Below are positions 31,694-41,844 of a stretch of 64,000 bases of DNA, piece after piece. The translations under genes and the position numbers were made by a program. The stretch's first letter is position 1. Every line of letters starts with the position of its first letter. Source of the stretch: Citrobacter sp. On2M (GTDB lineage Bacteria; Pseudomonadota; Gammaproteobacteria; Enterobacterales; Enterobacteriaceae); assembly GCF_018035235.1 (NCBI RefSeq), contig NZ_WPCV01000002.1, positions 1,178,001-1,242,000 of the forward strand, in the 5' to 3' direction. Under the pieces are notes generated by a model. That model made no database searches and was not told where the DNA came from. It worked only from the letters and a program-made list of their open reading frames with translations.

Positions 31694-32335
31694 ATGACTG
31701 ATCAGTCCCATCAGTGCGTCATTATCGGCATTGCCGGCGCATCGGCTTCCGGCAAGAGTCTTATTGCCAGTACTCTTTATCGCGAATTGCGTGAACAAGT
31801 CGGTGACGAACATATTGGCGTTATTCCCGAAGACAGCTATTACAAAGATCAAAGCCATCTGTCGATGGAAGAACGTGTTAAAACTAACTATGACCATCCG
31901 AATGCGATGGACCACAGCCTGCTGTTTCAACATCTGCAAACGTTGAAACGTGGTTGTGCTATTGAACTGCCCGTGTACAGCTATGTCGAGCACACGCGTA
32001 CGCAGGACACTATTCATATTGAACCCAAGAAAGTGATTATTCTGGAAGGCATTCTGCTGCTGACGGATGCGCGTTTGCGTGAAGAGATGAACTTCTCTAT
32101 TTTCGTTGATACGCCATTGGATATTTGCCTGATGCGCCGTATCAAGCGGGATGTGAACGAACGTGGTCGTTCAATGGATTCGGTAATGGCGCAATACCAG
32201 AAAACCGTCCGCCCAATGTTCCTGCAATTTATTGAGCCTTCAAAACAATACGCCGACATCATTGTGCCGCGCGGGGGGAAAAACCGCATCGCCATCGATA
32301 TTCTGAAGGCTAAAATTAGTCAGTTCTTTGAATAA
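31694..32335 (+). CDS. udk: Uridine/cytidine kinase
   Basis: Udk phosphorylates uridine and cytidine to UMP and CMP in pyrimidine salvage, with GTP or ATP as donor. The 213-residue protein matches the E. coli length. The P-loop is GASASGKS at 15-22. Other family motifs are [28 protein letters not shown] and the arginine-rich lid [13 protein letters not shown]. dcd follows on the same strand after 91 bp. Confidence 0.97.
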   Translation: MTDQSHQCVIIGIAGASASGKSLIASTLYRELREQVGDEHIGVIPEDSYYKDQSHLSMEERVKTNYDHPNAMDHSLLFQHLQTLKRGCAIELPVYSYVEHTRTQDTIHIEPKKVIILEGILLLTDARLREEMNFSIFVDTPLDICLMRRIKRDVNERGRSMDSVMAQYQKTVRPMFLQFIEPSKQYADIIVPRGGKNRIAIDILKAKISQFFE

Positions 32336-32375
32336 GTTCAGCGAATTGTGTACCGTTCAGTGATAACCTGGTTCG

Positions 32376-32400
32376 CCCTTAACGCACCTGGCATTAAGGG
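32376..32400 (+). repeat. Inverted repeat between udk and dcd
   Basis: CCCTTAA and TTAAGGG face each other across 11 bases, followed by TTT. It could be a weak terminator or processing stem between the two genes. The short T run argues against full termination. Confidence 0.35.
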
Positions 32401-32426
32401 TTTGAAGCACGAAAGGAGAAAGTGCC

Positions 32427-33008
32427 ATGCGTTTATGTGACCGAGATATTGAAGCCTGGTTGGATGAAGGTCGCCTGTCGATCACTCCCCGCCCTCCTGT
32501 CGAGCGAATCAATGGCGCCACGGTAGATGTGCGTCTTGGCAACAAATTCCGTACGTTCCGGGGTCATACGGCGGCGTATATCGATTTGAGTGGACCAAAA
32601 GATGAAGTCAGCGCCGCGCTGGATCGCGTGATGAGTGATGAAATCGTCCTCAAAGATGGCGAGGCGTTTTTCCTGCACCCGGGAGAACTGGCGCTGGCCG
32701 TGACGTTCGAATCCGTTACGCTGCCTTCCGATCTTGTCGGCTGGTTAGATGGCCGTTCTTCGCTGGCACGTCTGGGACTGATGGTACACGTCACCGCGCA
32801 CCGCATCGATCCGGGCTGGTCAGGCTGCATCGTGCTGGAATTTTACAACTCCGGAAAATTACCGCTGGCCCTGCGTCCTGGCATGCCGATTGGCGCATTA
32901 AGTTTCGAACCGCTTTCCGGTCCGGCGGCGCGACCCTACAACCGTCGTCAGGACGCGAAGTATCGCGATCAGCAGGGCGCCGTTGCCAGCCGGATCGATA
33001 AAGACTGA
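32427..33008 (+). CDS. dcd: dCTP deaminase
   Basis: Dcd converts dCTP to dUTP, the main route to dTMP in enterobacteria. The 193-residue homotrimeric enzyme has the nucleotide-binding [11 protein letters not shown] motif. The catalytic Glu138 lies in VLEFYN, after HRIDPGWSG. The disordered C-terminal tail closes over the active site in the family. A strong AAAGGAGA precedes the start. asmA follows after 26 bp, as in E. coli. Confidence 0.97.
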   Translation: MRLCDRDIEAWLDEGRLSITPRPPVERINGATVDVRLGNKFRTFRGHTAAYIDLSGPKDEVSAALDRVMSDEIVLKDGEAFFLHPGELALAVTFESVTLPSDLVGWLDGRSSLARLGLMVHVTAHRIDPGWSGCIVLEFYNSGKLPLALRPGMPIGALSFEPLSGPAARPYNRRQDAKYRDQQGAVASRIDKD

Positions 33009-33034
33009 GTGTTTTTCAGTCCATTGGGGATAGC

Positions 33035-34885
33035 ATGAGACGATTTCTGACGACGCTGATGATCCTACTGGTCGTGCTGGTGGCCGGTTTTTCTGCGTTA
33101 GTACTGTTGGTGAATCCGAATGATTTCCGCTCGTATATGGTCAAGCAGGTTGCTGCGCGTAGCGGATATCAACTGCAGTTGGATGGTCCTCTGCGTTGGC
33201 ACGTATGGCCTCAGTTGAGTATCCTCTCAGGGCGCATGGTGCTAACGGCGGAAGGTGCCAGCGAGCCTCTGGTTCGTGCCGATAATATGCGTCTTGACGT
33301 CGCGTTGTGGCCGTTGCTGAGCCATCAGCTCAGCGTTAAGCAGGTGATGCTCAAGGGCGCGGTGATTCAACTGACCCCGCAAACTGAGGCGGTGCGTGGA
33401 AAAGATGCACCCGTGGCTCCAAAAGACAATACGTTGCCCGACATGGCTGAAGACAAAGGATGGTCCTTTGATATCGCCCGTCTGCGCGTTGCTGATAGCG
33501 TTCTGGTATTCCAGCATGAGGACGATGAGCAGGTCACGGTTCGTGATATCCGGCTGGAGATGGAACAAGATAACCAGCACCGCGGCACGTTTGATTTCTC
33601 CGGGCGCGTGAACCGCGATCAGCGTGACCTCGCGTTATCCTTCAACGGTACTGTTGATGCTTCCGATTATCCGCATAACTTATCCGCGAATATTGCGCAG
33701 ATAAGCTGGCAACTGCAAGGGGCCGATCTACCGCCGCAGGGGATTAACGGTCAGGGACAGCTTCAGGCGCAGTGGCAGGAAGAGAAAAAACAGCTCACGT
33801 TTAACCAGATTCATTTGACTGCTAACGACAGCTCTCTCGCTGGGCAAGTTCAGGTGACATTGTTGGATAAACCAGAATGGACCGTTGACCTGAAATTTAG
33901 TCAGCTCAATCTGGACAATCTACTCGTGCAACGTGATCCCGTGACGAAGAACAGTGAGGTACAGCAAGGTCAGAGTCAGTCGACGCTGGCGCGCCCTGTC
34001 ATTGCTTCGCAGGTTGATGCTGTTTCTTATCAAGGTCTCAAGGGATTTGCGGCAGACATCACTTTGCAAGCGGACAAAGTGCTGTGGCGGAAAATGGCGT
34101 TTGACAATGTCTCGGCAAAAATAGACAACCAGTTCGGTTTATTAAACGTTGCGCAGCTGCAAGGGAAAAGTGACGGTGGGCTGGTGTCGCTTCCGGGCAC
34201 GCTGGATGCCAGAAAAGGACAGCCGCGAGCGGTCTTCCATCCGCGCCTCGACGGTGTCGAAATTGGCGCAATCCTGAAAGCCTTCGATTACCCAATCGCT
34301 CTCACGGGTAAACTTTCTCTGACAGGTGATTTCTCTGGCTCAGATATTGATGCCCAGGCGTTTCGTCACAGCTGGCAAGGGCAGGCCCGTGTCGAAATGA
34401 ACGATACGCGAATGGAAGGGATGAACTTCCAGCAGATGATACAGCAGGCCGTTGAGCGTAGCGGTGGAGATGCTAAAGCCCAGCAAAATATGGAGAACGT
34501 GACCCGGCTGGATCACTTCGTGACCGATATGACGCTGGATAACGGCGAGGTAACGCTGGATAACATGGCCGGCGAGTCCGCTATGCTGGCGCTGACCGGC
34601 AAGGGAACGCTGGATCTGGTGAAGCAGAATTGCGACACGCTGTTTAACATTCGCGTGCTGGGCGGTTGGGAAGGCGAAAGTAAGTTGATTAACTTCCTGA
34701 AAGCCACCCCGGTTCCTCTCAGGGTGTACGGCCAGTGGCAAGCGCTTAATTATAGTCTGCAGGTCGACCAGCTATTGCGGAAGCATTTGCAGGATGAAGC
34801 GAAACGTCGCCTCAACGACTGGGCCGATCGTAATAAAGACTCCCGCAACGGTAAAGATGTTAAAAAATTGCTGGATAAACTCTGA
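33035..34885 (+). CDS. asmA: Outer-membrane assembly protein AsmA
   Basis: AsmA is an inner-membrane-anchored periplasmic protein of the AsmA-like family, which is linked to phospholipid transfer to the outer membrane; the gene was found by suppressors of an OmpF assembly mutant. The 616-residue protein has one N-terminal membrane helix (FLTTLMILLVVLVAGFSALV). A long beta-rich body follows, whose conserved C-terminal section (LTGKLSLTGDFSGSD, then MAGESAMLALTGKGTLDLV) is the AsmA domain. dcd lies just upstream, so co-transcription is likely. Confidence 0.95.
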   Translation: MRRFLTTLMILLVVLVAGFSALVLLVNPNDFRSYMVKQVAARSGYQLQLDGPLRWHVWPQLSILSGRMVLTAEGASEPLVRADNMRLDVALWPLLSHQLSVKQVMLKGAVIQLTPQTEAVRGKDAPVAPKDNTLPDMAEDKGWSFDIARLRVADSVLVFQHEDDEQVTVRDIRLEMEQDNQHRGTFDFSGRVNRDQRDLALSFNGTVDASDYPHNLSANIAQISWQLQGADLPPQGINGQGQLQAQWQEEKKQLTFNQIHLTANDSSLAGQVQVTLLDKPEWTVDLKFSQLNLDNLLVQRDPVTKNSEVQQGQSQSTLARPVIASQVDAVSYQGLKGFAADITLQADKVLWRKMAFDNVSAKIDNQFGLLNVAQLQGKSDGGLVSLPGTLDARKGQPRAVFHPRLDGVEIGAILKAFDYPIALTGKLSLTGDFSGSDIDAQAFRHSWQGQARVEMNDTRMEGMNFQQMIQQAVERSGGDAKAQQNMENVTRLDHFVTDMTLDNGEVTLDNMAGESAMLALTGKGTLDLVKQNCDTLFNIRVLGGWEGESKLINFLKATPVPLRVYGQWQALNYSLQVDQLLRKHLQDEAKRRLNDWADRNKDSRNGKDVKKLLDKL

Positions 34886-34893
34886 TTCAAATT

Positions 34894-34922
34894 GCCGGAT
34901 GGCGGCTGATGCCCCATCCGGC
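34894..34922. repeat. REP element
   Basis: GCCGGATGGCGGC ... CATCCGGC is a typical enterobacterial REP/PU palindrome between the convergent asmA and yegH. It may protect mRNA 3' ends and act as part of a bidirectional terminator. Confidence 0.8.
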
Positions 34923-34929
34923 TTGTGAC

Positions 34930-36513
34930 TTACACTTCGTAATCCATCTCTTCTTCACTGTGTAGCGGTATCAGCTGGACTTTTTGCACGCGATGATTTT
35001 CCACCTGCAGAGTTCTCAGTCGGTAGTTGCCAACCTGAACTTCCTCCCCGGTTTTCGGGATGCGCTGCAAATACTCCATTAACAGCCCGGCAATGGTGTG
35101 ATACTCACGTTTTTCATCTAACGGAATAGGTACGTACTGCACCAGATCTTCCAACGGCATATGACCGTTAGCGGTCCATGAACCATCAGCATTTTTCTGA
35201 ATGTCGTGGCGGGCATCAATCTCCTCAACCTCGTTCGGCAGATTACCGGCGATGGTTTCCATTACGTCACTGAGTGTCACAATCCCCTCGACGGAACCAA
35301 ATTCATCGGCAACAAAAGCGAAGTGCGTCCGGGCGTTACGAAACTGCTCGAGCGCCGGAAGCAGCGGCAGCGTTTCCGGGAACACCAGCGGCTGACGAAT
35401 CAAGACGCGTAAATCAAGCGGTTCACAGCGCAGGGACTGCTGCAGCAGGTCGATGACATGCACCACGCCCAGCAGCTCTTCCTGCTCGTCTTCACCGGTG
35501 ACCACCAGACGCGTATGCTGGTTTTTTTCCAGCAAAGCGCGGACTTCTGTTTCCGGCGCATTGAGGTCGATATGTTCAATATCATGGCGCGAGGTCATGA
35601 TGCTGCTGACGGTTCGCTGATTAAGGTTCAGCACACGTTCTATCATCCGCCGTTCCTGCGGGGCAAAAATCTGACCTTCATGATGATCCGCCAGCATCGC
35701 TGAGGTTTCAGCATCCAGTTCAGCGTCTTCTTTTTGCCCGCTTAAGAGTCGCATTACCGCTTCAGCAGTACGTTGGCGCAAGGTATGGTTAGCTGACAGG
35801 AAGCGACGACGGTTAAAGATAGCCAATTGGTTCAGTGCTTCAATCATGACCGAGAAACCGATGGCGGCGTACAGGTAACCTTTCGGGATATGGAAGCCAA
35901 ATCCTTCGGCGACCAGGCTGAAACCAATCATCAGCAAGAAGCTCAGGCACAGAATAACGATAGTTGGATGGCTGTTGACAAAGCGCGTCAGCGACTTGCT
36001 CGCCAGCACCATCAGGCTGATGGCAATAATCACCGCAGCCATCATCACTGCCAGGTGATCGACCATCCCAACCGCGGTAATGACGGAGTCCAGGGAGAAG
36101 ATAGCGTCCAGTACGACGATTTGCGCGACGACACCCCAGAATTTAGCGCCTTTACGCTGGGTGGGGTTATCGCTGTCTTTCCCTTCCAGCCGTTCGTTGA
36201 GTTCCATGGTGGCTTTAAACAGCAGGAAGAAACCACCGAACAGCATGATCAGATCGCGCGCGCTGAAGCTCAGGTCGCGAATGCTGAACAGCGGCGTGGT
36301 CAGCGTCACCAGCCAGGATATCGATGCCAGCAGCAGCAGGCGCATGACCATCGCCAGCAGTAGCCCGGTAATACGCGCCTTATCCCGCTGGGCAGGAGGC
36401 AGTTTCTCCGCGAGGATGGCAATAAAAACAAGATTATCAATGCCAAGAACAAGTTCGATCACGATTAACGTGACGAGTCCGGCCCAGATTGACGGATCGG
36501 CAATCCATTCCAT
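34930..36513 (-). CDS. yegH: TerC/CorC-type membrane protein YegH
   Basis: YegH is a 527-residue inner-membrane protein. It has an N-terminal TerC-like domain of about seven helices with the conserved [17 protein letters not shown] and [15 protein letters not shown] cytoplasmic CBS pair (about 300-420) and a C-terminal CorC/HlyC domain (about 430-520) follow. TerC proteins have been tied to metal efflux, but the role of YegH is not established. The start [10 protein letters not shown] is the family start. The alternative ATG at 36531 adds six residues; neither has a good ribosome site. Confidence 0.92.
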   Translation of the reverse strand: MEWIADPSIWAGLVTLIVIELVLGIDNLVFIAILAEKLPPAQRDKARITGLLLAMVMRLLLLASISWLVTLTTPLFSIRDLSFSARDLIMLFGGFFLLFKATMELNERLEGKDSDNPTQRKGAKFWGVVAQIVVLDAIFSLDSVITAVGMVDHLAVMMAAVIIAISLMVLASKSLTRFVNSHPTIVILCLSFLLMIGFSLVAEGFGFHIPKGYLYAAIGFSVMIEALNQLAIFNRRRFLSANHTLRQRTAEAVMRLLSGQKEDAELDAETSAMLADHHEGQIFAPQERRMIERVLNLNQRTVSSIMTSRHDIEHIDLNAPETEVRALLEKNQHTRLVVTGEDEQEELLGVVHVIDLLQQSLRCEPLDLRVLIRQPLVFPETLPLLPALEQFRNARTHFAFVADEFGSVEGIVTLSDVMETIAGNLPNEVEEIDARHDIQKNADGSWTANGHMPLEDLVQYVPIPLDEKREYHTIAGLLMEYLQRIPKTGEEVQVGNYRLRTLQVENHRVQKVQLIPLHSEEEMDYEV

Positions 36514-36766
36514 AGTAAATGCTATACCCATAGTTGTATGACAATTGTCACAATTCGATCATGGGTAAAACTGGCGAAAAATGCAATGGCGGGGCAGGGA
36601 TTTCTCTGTCGGCGATATCAGGTTAGACACGAGATAATAGCCCTGATGTCACTACAGGAAACTATTTTGTTAATCCGGATATATTTAGGAAATATCGCAG
36701 GTAAGGTATTTTAATAGCTGCGTTGTCAACATCAATAAAATCCTAAAAATATAAAAGTACAGCGCT

Positions 36767-36780
36767 TAATATTAATCTTA
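36767..36780. promoter_or_regulatory. Candidate RcsAB box
   Basis: The 14 bases match the RcsAB consensus TAAGAATATTCCTA at about 10 positions in either orientation. They lie about 400 bp before wza, upstream of JUMPstart, where Rcs control would act. The AT-rich background makes chance matches likely, so this is tentative. Confidence 0.3.
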
Positions 36781-36952
36781 AAAGCAAGTTGTTGATGGTT
36801 TGTTATCTTGCCTGACTTTCGCTTAGCTGTAACAATTCCTCCGGTAATAATCAAAAGGTAAATATATCTTCATCAACCAGCGACGATATTCCCGATGCGT
36901 TGTCGTTCTGAATGTGATGAAAATAAAGGAGAAGGTGAAAATTAAAATTAAT

Positions 36953-36992
36953 CAGTGCATTGGTAGCTAATAAAGCCAGGGACGGTAGCGTG
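36953..36992 (+). promoter_or_regulatory. JUMPstart/ops element of the colanic acid operon
   Basis: The sequence CAGTGCATTGGTAGCTAATAAAGCCAGG followed by GACGGTAGCGTG is a JUMPstart element with an ops site at its 3' end. ops in nascent transcripts pauses RNA polymerase and recruits RfaH, which lets long capsule and LPS operons be read through. The second base of ops is A rather than the usual G. Confidence 0.8.
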
Positions 36993-37168
36993 TCTGGTCG
37001 CCTGAGACAAGCCTAAATTATTTTGTCAAGAGCTCGCAGATGAATTCATTTTTTTAGGACTGATGCCAGTTAAATTTCATTTCAATTAACGGCAAGGTAA
37101 ATACGTACAGGCGAGGTCGCTATTTAGATCGCACGTGATAATTACTCTGCCAAAGTGATAAATAATCA

Positions 37169-38308
37169 ATGATGAAATCCAAACTTAAATTGATGCCAGT
37201 ATTGGTATCGGTAATCTTGATAAACGGTTGTACCGTACTACCGGGCAGCAATATGTCTACGATGGGCAAAGATGTGATTAAACAGCAGGACGCTGATTTT
37301 GATATCGATCGCATGGTGAATGTTTACCCGCTCACCCCTCGACTGGTCGAACAATTACGTCCCCGACCTAATGTTGCGCAGCCTAATATGTCTTTGGACC
37401 AGGAGATTGCTGAGTATCAGTATCGGGTCGGCCCGGGTGATGTTCTGAATGTGACCGTCTGGGATCACCCTGAACTTACCACGCCAGCCGGACAGTACCG
37501 TAGCTCAAGCGATACCGGCAACTGGGTGCAGCCTGATGGCACCATGTTTTACCCCTACATCGGCAAAGTCAGGGTGGTCGGAAAGACGTTGGCCGAAATT
37601 CGTAGTGATATTACCGGGCGCTTAGCGAAGTACATTGCTGACCCGCAGGTGGACGTTAATATCGCCGCTTTCCGCTCGCAGAAGGCTTATGTCTCTGGGC
37701 AGGTAAACAAATCTGGCCAGCAGGCCATCACCAACGTGCCACTTACCGTTCTCGATGCCATTAACGCCGCAGGTGGTCTTACCGAGGCGGCAGACTGGCG
37801 CAACGTTGTATTGACGCATAACGGGAAGGAACAACGCATTTCACTGCAAGCGCTGATGCAAAATGGCGACCTGAGCCAGAACCGTCTGCTTTATCCTGGC
37901 GACATTCTGTTTGTCCCGCGTAATGACGATTTGAAAGTCTTCGTGATGGGAGAAGTGAAAAAACAGAGCACCCTCAAAATGGACTTCAGCGGCATGACGC
38001 TCACCGAAGCGCTCGGCAACGCGGAAGGTATCGATCTGACCACTTCCAACGCCAGCGGTATTTTCGTTATTCGTCCACTTAAAGGTGAGGGTGGAAACAA
38101 CGGCAAGATCGCCAATATTTATCAGCTTGATATGTCCGATGCGACATCGCTGGTAATGGCGACGTCATTCCGACTCCAGCCATACGATGTGGTGTATGTC
38201 ACTACCGCGCCGGTTGCTCGCTGGAACCGTTTGATCAATCAGTTGCTGCCGACTATTAGCGGTGTTCGCTATATGACGGACACGGCCAGCGACCTTCACA
38301 ACTGGTAA
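37169..38308 (+). CDS. wza: Outer-membrane polysaccharide export lipoprotein Wza
   Basis: Wza is the octameric outer-membrane channel for colanic acid. The 379-residue precursor has a lipoprotein signal peptide ending at INGC, so Cys21 is lipidated. The polysaccharide export domain begins at [24 protein letters not shown] repeats follow ([14 protein letters not shown] and [13 protein letters not shown]). The C-terminal amphipathic helix ([20 protein letters not shown]) forms the alpha-helical barrel. The last dozen residues differ from E. coli. First gene of the operon; wzb follows after five bases. Confidence 0.97.
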   Translation: MMKSKLKLMPVLVSVILINGCTVLPGSNMSTMGKDVIKQQDADFDIDRMVNVYPLTPRLVEQLRPRPNVAQPNMSLDQEIAEYQYRVGPGDVLNVTVWDHPELTTPAGQYRSSSDTGNWVQPDGTMFYPYIGKVRVVGKTLAEIRSDITGRLAKYIADPQVDVNIAAFRSQKAYVSGQVNKSGQQAITNVPLTVLDAINAAGGLTEAADWRNVVLTHNGKEQRISLQALMQNGDLSQNRLLYPGDILFVPRNDDLKVFVMGEVKKQSTLKMDFSGMTLTEALGNAEGIDLTTSNASGIFVIRPLKGEGGNNGKIANIYQLDMSDATSLVMATSFRLQPYDVVYVTTAPVARWNRLINQLLPTISGVRYMTDTASDLHNW

Positions 38309-38313
38309 TCATC

Positions 38314-38763
38314 ATGTTTAACAAAATCTTAGTTGTCTGTGTGGGGAACATTTGCCGCTCTCCGACGGCGGAGCGCTTGTTAAGGCAATTTCACCCGGCG
38401 TTGACGGTCTCTTCTGCTGGCCTCGGGGCGCTGGTGGGGAAAGGTGCGGATCCGCGCGCGATTAGCGTAGCACAGGCGCACAACCTGTCACTGGAAAATC
38501 ATTGTGCCCGGCAGATCTCGGGACGAATGTGCCGGGAGTATGACCTGATCCTGACCATGGAAAAACGGCATATCTCAGCCCTGTGCGAAATGGTACCGGA
38601 GATGCGGGGCAAAGTGATGCTCTTTGGTCACTGGGACAGTGAGCGCGAAATTCCCGATCCGTATCGTAAAAGTCGTGACGCGTTTGACGCGGTGTACGCC
38701 TTACTTGAACGGTCTGCCCGCCAATGGGCTCAGGCACTGAACGCAGAGCAGGGAAAACAATGA
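38314..38763 (+). CDS. wzb: Low-molecular-weight protein-tyrosine phosphatase Wzb
   Basis: Wzb dephosphorylates Wzc and thereby keeps the capsule export cycle running. The 149-residue protein has the P-loop CVGNICRSPTAERLL with catalytic Cys9 and Arg15. The general acid Asp lies in the DPYRKS loop near residue 115. It is two residues longer than the E. coli protein. Its stop overlaps the wzc start (ATGA). Confidence 0.97.
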   Translation: MFNKILVVCVGNICRSPTAERLLRQFHPALTVSSAGLGALVGKGADPRAISVAQAHNLSLENHCARQISGRMCREYDLILTMEKRHISALCEMVPEMRGKVMLFGHWDSEREIPDPYRKSRDAFDAVYALLERSARQWAQALNAEQGKQ

Positions 38764-40922
38764 CAGAAAAAGTTAAACAGTCTGCAGCGCCGGTAACGGG
38801 CAATGATGAAATCGATATTGGTCGTCTGGTCGCAACGGTGGTAGAAGCCCGTTGGTGGGTGCTTGGCATTACTGCGGTTTTTGCGTTGTGTGCCGCAGTT
38901 TACACGCTGTTTGCTACACCCATCTACAGTGCGGACGCGCTGGTGCAAATTGAGCAAAATACCGGAAATTCACTGGTGCAGGATATTGGCTCTGCGCTGT
39001 CGAACAAACCTCCGGCCTCGGAAGCGGAAATTCAGCTCATCCAGTCAAGACTGGTGCTGGGGAAAACGGTAGACGATCTCAATCTGGATATCGGTGTTAC
39101 CAAAGAAACATTCCCCATATTTGGCGCTGGTTGGGAAAGGTTAATGGGTCGCCAGAACGAAACGGTTAATGTGACCACCTTTACGCTGCCAAAGGCAATG
39201 AACGGACAGACCTTCACGCTCAGCGTACTGGATGACAAACGCTATCAGCTGGTGAGTGACGAGGGCTTTAGCGCTCAGGGACGGGTTGGGCAGATGCTGA
39301 AGCAAGACGGTGTGACGATGCTGGTCGGGGCTATTCATGCCAGCCCTGAGAGTCGTTTTACCGTCACTAAATTCTCCACGCTGGGCATGATCAACACCTT
39401 GCAAAATAATCTGATGGTGACAGAAACCGGCAAAGATACCGGCGTATTGAGCCTGACCTTTACCGGCGAAGACCGTGAGCAAATCCGTCGGATCCTCGAC
39501 AGTATTACCCGCAACTATCTGCAACAAAACGTAGAGCGTAAGTCTGAAGAAGCCGCTAAAAGTCTGGCTTTTCTGGCCAGACAGTTGCCCGAAGTGCGTA
39601 ACCGGCTGGATGTTGCCGAAAACAAGCTGAACGCTTTTCGTCAGGACAAAGACTCTGTGGATTTGCCGCTGGAAGCCAAAGCGGTGCTGGATTCGATGGT
39701 GAACATTGATGCTCAGCTCAATGAGCTGACCTTCAAAGAAGCGGAGATTTCCAAGTTGTTCACCAAAGCGCACCCGGCGTATCGTACGCTGCTGGAAAAA
39801 CGCCAGGCGCTGGAAGATGAGAAAAGCAAGCTAAACGGGCGCGTAACGGCGATGCCGAAAACGCAGCAGGAGATTGTTCGCCTGACGCGTGACGTGGAGT
39901 CTGGTCAGCAGGTCTATATGCAGTTGCTGAACAAGCAACAAGAACTAAAGATTACCGAAGCCAGTACGGTCGGAGATGTGCGCATTGTCGATCCGGCGAT
40001 TGCTCAACCCGGTGTACTGAAGCCGAAAACGGCGTTGATTATCCTCGGCAGTATCATTCTCGGCTTGATGCTTTCTGTGGTGGGCGTCCTGCTACGGTCG
40101 CTGTTTAATCGCGGTATTGAAAGCCCCCAGGCGCTGGAAGAACACGGCATCAGCGTATATGCCAGTATTCCGCTGTCTGAATGGCAAAAAGCGCGTGATA
40201 ACGTGCAAACCATTAAAGGTGTGAAACGTTACAAGCAAAGCCAGTTGCTGGCGGTGGGGAATCCGACGGATCTCGCCATCGAAGCGATCCGCAGCCTGCG
40301 CACCAGTCTGCATTTTGCCATGATGCAGGCGCGTAACAATGTTTTGATGCTTACCGGCGTCAGCCCGTCGATTGGTAAAACATTTGTCTGCGCCAACCTC
40401 GCGGCGGTCATCAGCCAGACCAACAAACGCGTGCTGTTGATCGACTGCGACATGCGCAAAGGCTATACCCACGAACTGCTGGGGACCAATAACCTCAACG
40501 GTCTGTCTGAGATCCTCATCGGCAAGGGGGATATCTCAACCAGCGCGAAAACGACAGCCATTGCGCATTTCGATCTGATCCCGCGCGGACAAATCCCTCC
40601 CAATCCTTCTGAGCTACTGATGAGCGAGCGCTTTGGCGAACTGATTGCCTGGGCCAGCTCACACTATGACCTGGTGCTGATTGATACCCCGCCAATTCTG
40701 GCGGTGACCGATGCGGCTATCGTGGGGCGTCACGTCGGAACCACGTTGATGGTGGCACGTTACGCGGTCAACACGTTGAAAGAGGTGGAAACCAGCTTGA
40801 GTCGCTTTGAGCAAAACGGCATTCAGGTGAAAGGGGTGATCCTTAACTCTATTTTCCGCCGCGCCAGCGGATATCAGGATTACGGTTACTACGAATACGA
40901 GTACACGTCGGATGCGAAATAG
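38760..40922 (+). CDS. wzc: Tyrosine autokinase / polysaccharide co-polymerase Wzc
   Basis: Wzc is the inner-membrane BY-kinase that controls colanic acid chain length and export with Wza. It has 720 residues: two membrane helices (about 30-52 and 425-447) flanking a periplasmic coiled-coil domain, then a cytoplasmic kinase. Walker A is GVSPSIGKT with Lys540, Walker A' is VLLIDCDMRKG, and Walker B is LVLIDTPP. The C-terminal tyrosine cluster has Tyr at 705, 708, 710, 711, 713 and 715, all retained. The start overlaps the wzb stop. Confidence 0.97.
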   Translation: MTEKVKQSAAPVTGNDEIDIGRLVATVVEARWWVLGITAVFALCAAVYTLFATPIYSADALVQIEQNTGNSLVQDIGSALSNKPPASEAEIQLIQSRLVLGKTVDDLNLDIGVTKETFPIFGAGWERLMGRQNETVNVTTFTLPKAMNGQTFTLSVLDDKRYQLVSDEGFSAQGRVGQMLKQDGVTMLVGAIHASPESRFTVTKFSTLGMINTLQNNLMVTETGKDTGVLSLTFTGEDREQIRRILDSITRNYLQQNVERKSEEAAKSLAFLARQLPEVRNRLDVAENKLNAFRQDKDSVDLPLEAKAVLDSMVNIDAQLNELTFKEAEISKLFTKAHPAYRTLLEKRQALEDEKSKLNGRVTAMPKTQQEIVRLTRDVESGQQVYMQLLNKQQELKITEASTVGDVRIVDPAIAQPGVLKPKTALIILGSIILGLMLSVVGVLLRSLFNRGIESPQALEEHGISVYASIPLSEWQKARDNVQTIKGVKRYKQSQLLAVGNPTDLAIEAIRSLRTSLHFAMMQARNNVLMLTGVSPSIGKTFVCANLAAVISQTNKRVLLIDCDMRKGYTHELLGTNNLNGLSEILIGKGDISTSAKTTAIAHFDLIPRGQIPPNPSELLMSERFGELIAWASSHYDLVLIDTPPILAVTDAAIVGRHVGTTLMVARYAVNTLKEVETSLSRFEQNGIQVKGVILNSIFRRASGYQDYGYYEYEYTSDAK

Positions 40923-40949
40923 ATAACGCACAGTAACGCATATCAAATG

Positions 40950-40980
40950 TAGGCCTGATAAGCGCAGCGCCATCAGGCAA
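40950..40980. repeat. REP-like palindrome between wzc and wcaA
   Basis: GCCTGAT and ATCAGGC flank AAGCGCAGCGCC, a common enterobacterial REP variant. It separates the export genes wza-wzb-wzc from the glycosyltransferase genes and may tune mRNA stability between the two halves. Confidence 0.75.
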
Positions 40981-40999
40981 CTTTATTTGGGAAACGAAA

Positions 41000-41842
41000 A
41001 TGACGACAGACAACCCACTCATTTCAATTTATATGCCAACCTGGAATCGTCAGCAGCTGGCCATCCGGGCGATTAAATCAGTATTGCGCCAGGACTATCC
41101 TCACTGGGAGATGATCATTGTAGATGATTGCTCTTCCTCGTATGAGCAACTGCAGCAGTTTGTTGAGGAACTCAGCGATCCGCGCGTGTCTTACACGCAC
41201 AATGCCACCAACTCCGGGGCCTGCGCGGTACGTAATCAAGCCATCATGCAGGCCAGCGGGCAATATATTACGGGGATTGATGATGATGACGAATGGACGC
41301 CGAACCGCCTGAGCGTCTTTCTCAACTATCGTCATCATCTGGTCACGCGGGCGTTTCTGTATGCCAATGATTATGTCTGTGAAGGCGAAGTGTATTCTCA
41401 GCCGACCAGCCTGCCGATCTATCCGAAATCCGGCTATTCACGCCGTAAATTTTACAAGCGCAACATCATTGGCAATCAGGTGTTTACCTGGGCCTGGCGA
41501 TTTAAAGCCTGCCTGTTCGATACCACGCTAAAAGCGGCGCAGGATTACGACATCTTCCTGCGCATGGTGGTGGCGTATGGCAAACCATGGAAGGTTAAAG
41601 AGGCAACGCAGATCCTGCATGTCAATCACGGTGAAATGCGTATTACTTCATCGCCGAAAAAATTCTCCGGCTACTTTCAGTTTTACCGCAAACACAAAGG
41701 CAAATTTGACCGGGCCAGCAAGAAATATCAGCTGTTTACTCTCTATCAGATCCGCAACAAACGGATGAACTGGCGGACGCTGCTGACGCTGCTTTCCGTT
41801 CGCAACAGTAAGCGTCTGGCCGACGGACTGCGAGGGCGCTAA
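41000..41842 (+). CDS. wcaA: Colanic acid glycosyltransferase WcaA (GT2)
   Basis: WcaA is a family 2 glycosyltransferase of colanic acid repeat assembly, on the cytoplasmic face of the membrane. The 280-residue protein opens with ISIYMPTWNRQQLAIRAIKSVL. The nucleotide-sugar region IIVDDCSS and the acidic GIDDDDEWTPNRL (DxD) are intact. The exact sugar transferred is not certain from sequence. wcaB begins two bases after the stop. Confidence 0.95.
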   Translation: MTTDNPLISIYMPTWNRQQLAIRAIKSVLRQDYPHWEMIIVDDCSSSYEQLQQFVEELSDPRVSYTHNATNSGACAVRNQAIMQASGQYITGIDDDDEWTPNRLSVFLNYRHHLVTRAFLYANDYVCEGEVYSQPTSLPIYPKSGYSRRKFYKRNIIGNQVFTWAWRFKACLFDTTLKAAQDYDIFLRMVVAYGKPWKVKEATQILHVNHGEMRITSSPKKFSGYFQFYRKHKGKFDRASKKYQLFTLYQIRNKRMNWRTLLTLLSVRNSKRLADGLRGR

Positions 41843-41844
41843 GT

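Larger units (their letters stand above)
36514..37168. other. Long leader region of the colanic acid operon
   Basis: This 655-bp, AT-rich, gene-free stretch lies between divergent yegH and wza. It holds the JUMPstart/ops element (36953-36992), and about 175 bases of leader remain between ops and wza. I see one possible RcsAB-type site (36767-36780). No conserved small frame was seen. The length is typical of the wza leader in relatives. Confidence 0.6.

Noticed and set aside
34894-34922. A small structured RNA gene between asmA and yegH
   Set aside because: The palindrome is a standard REP element and needs no separate RNA gene.
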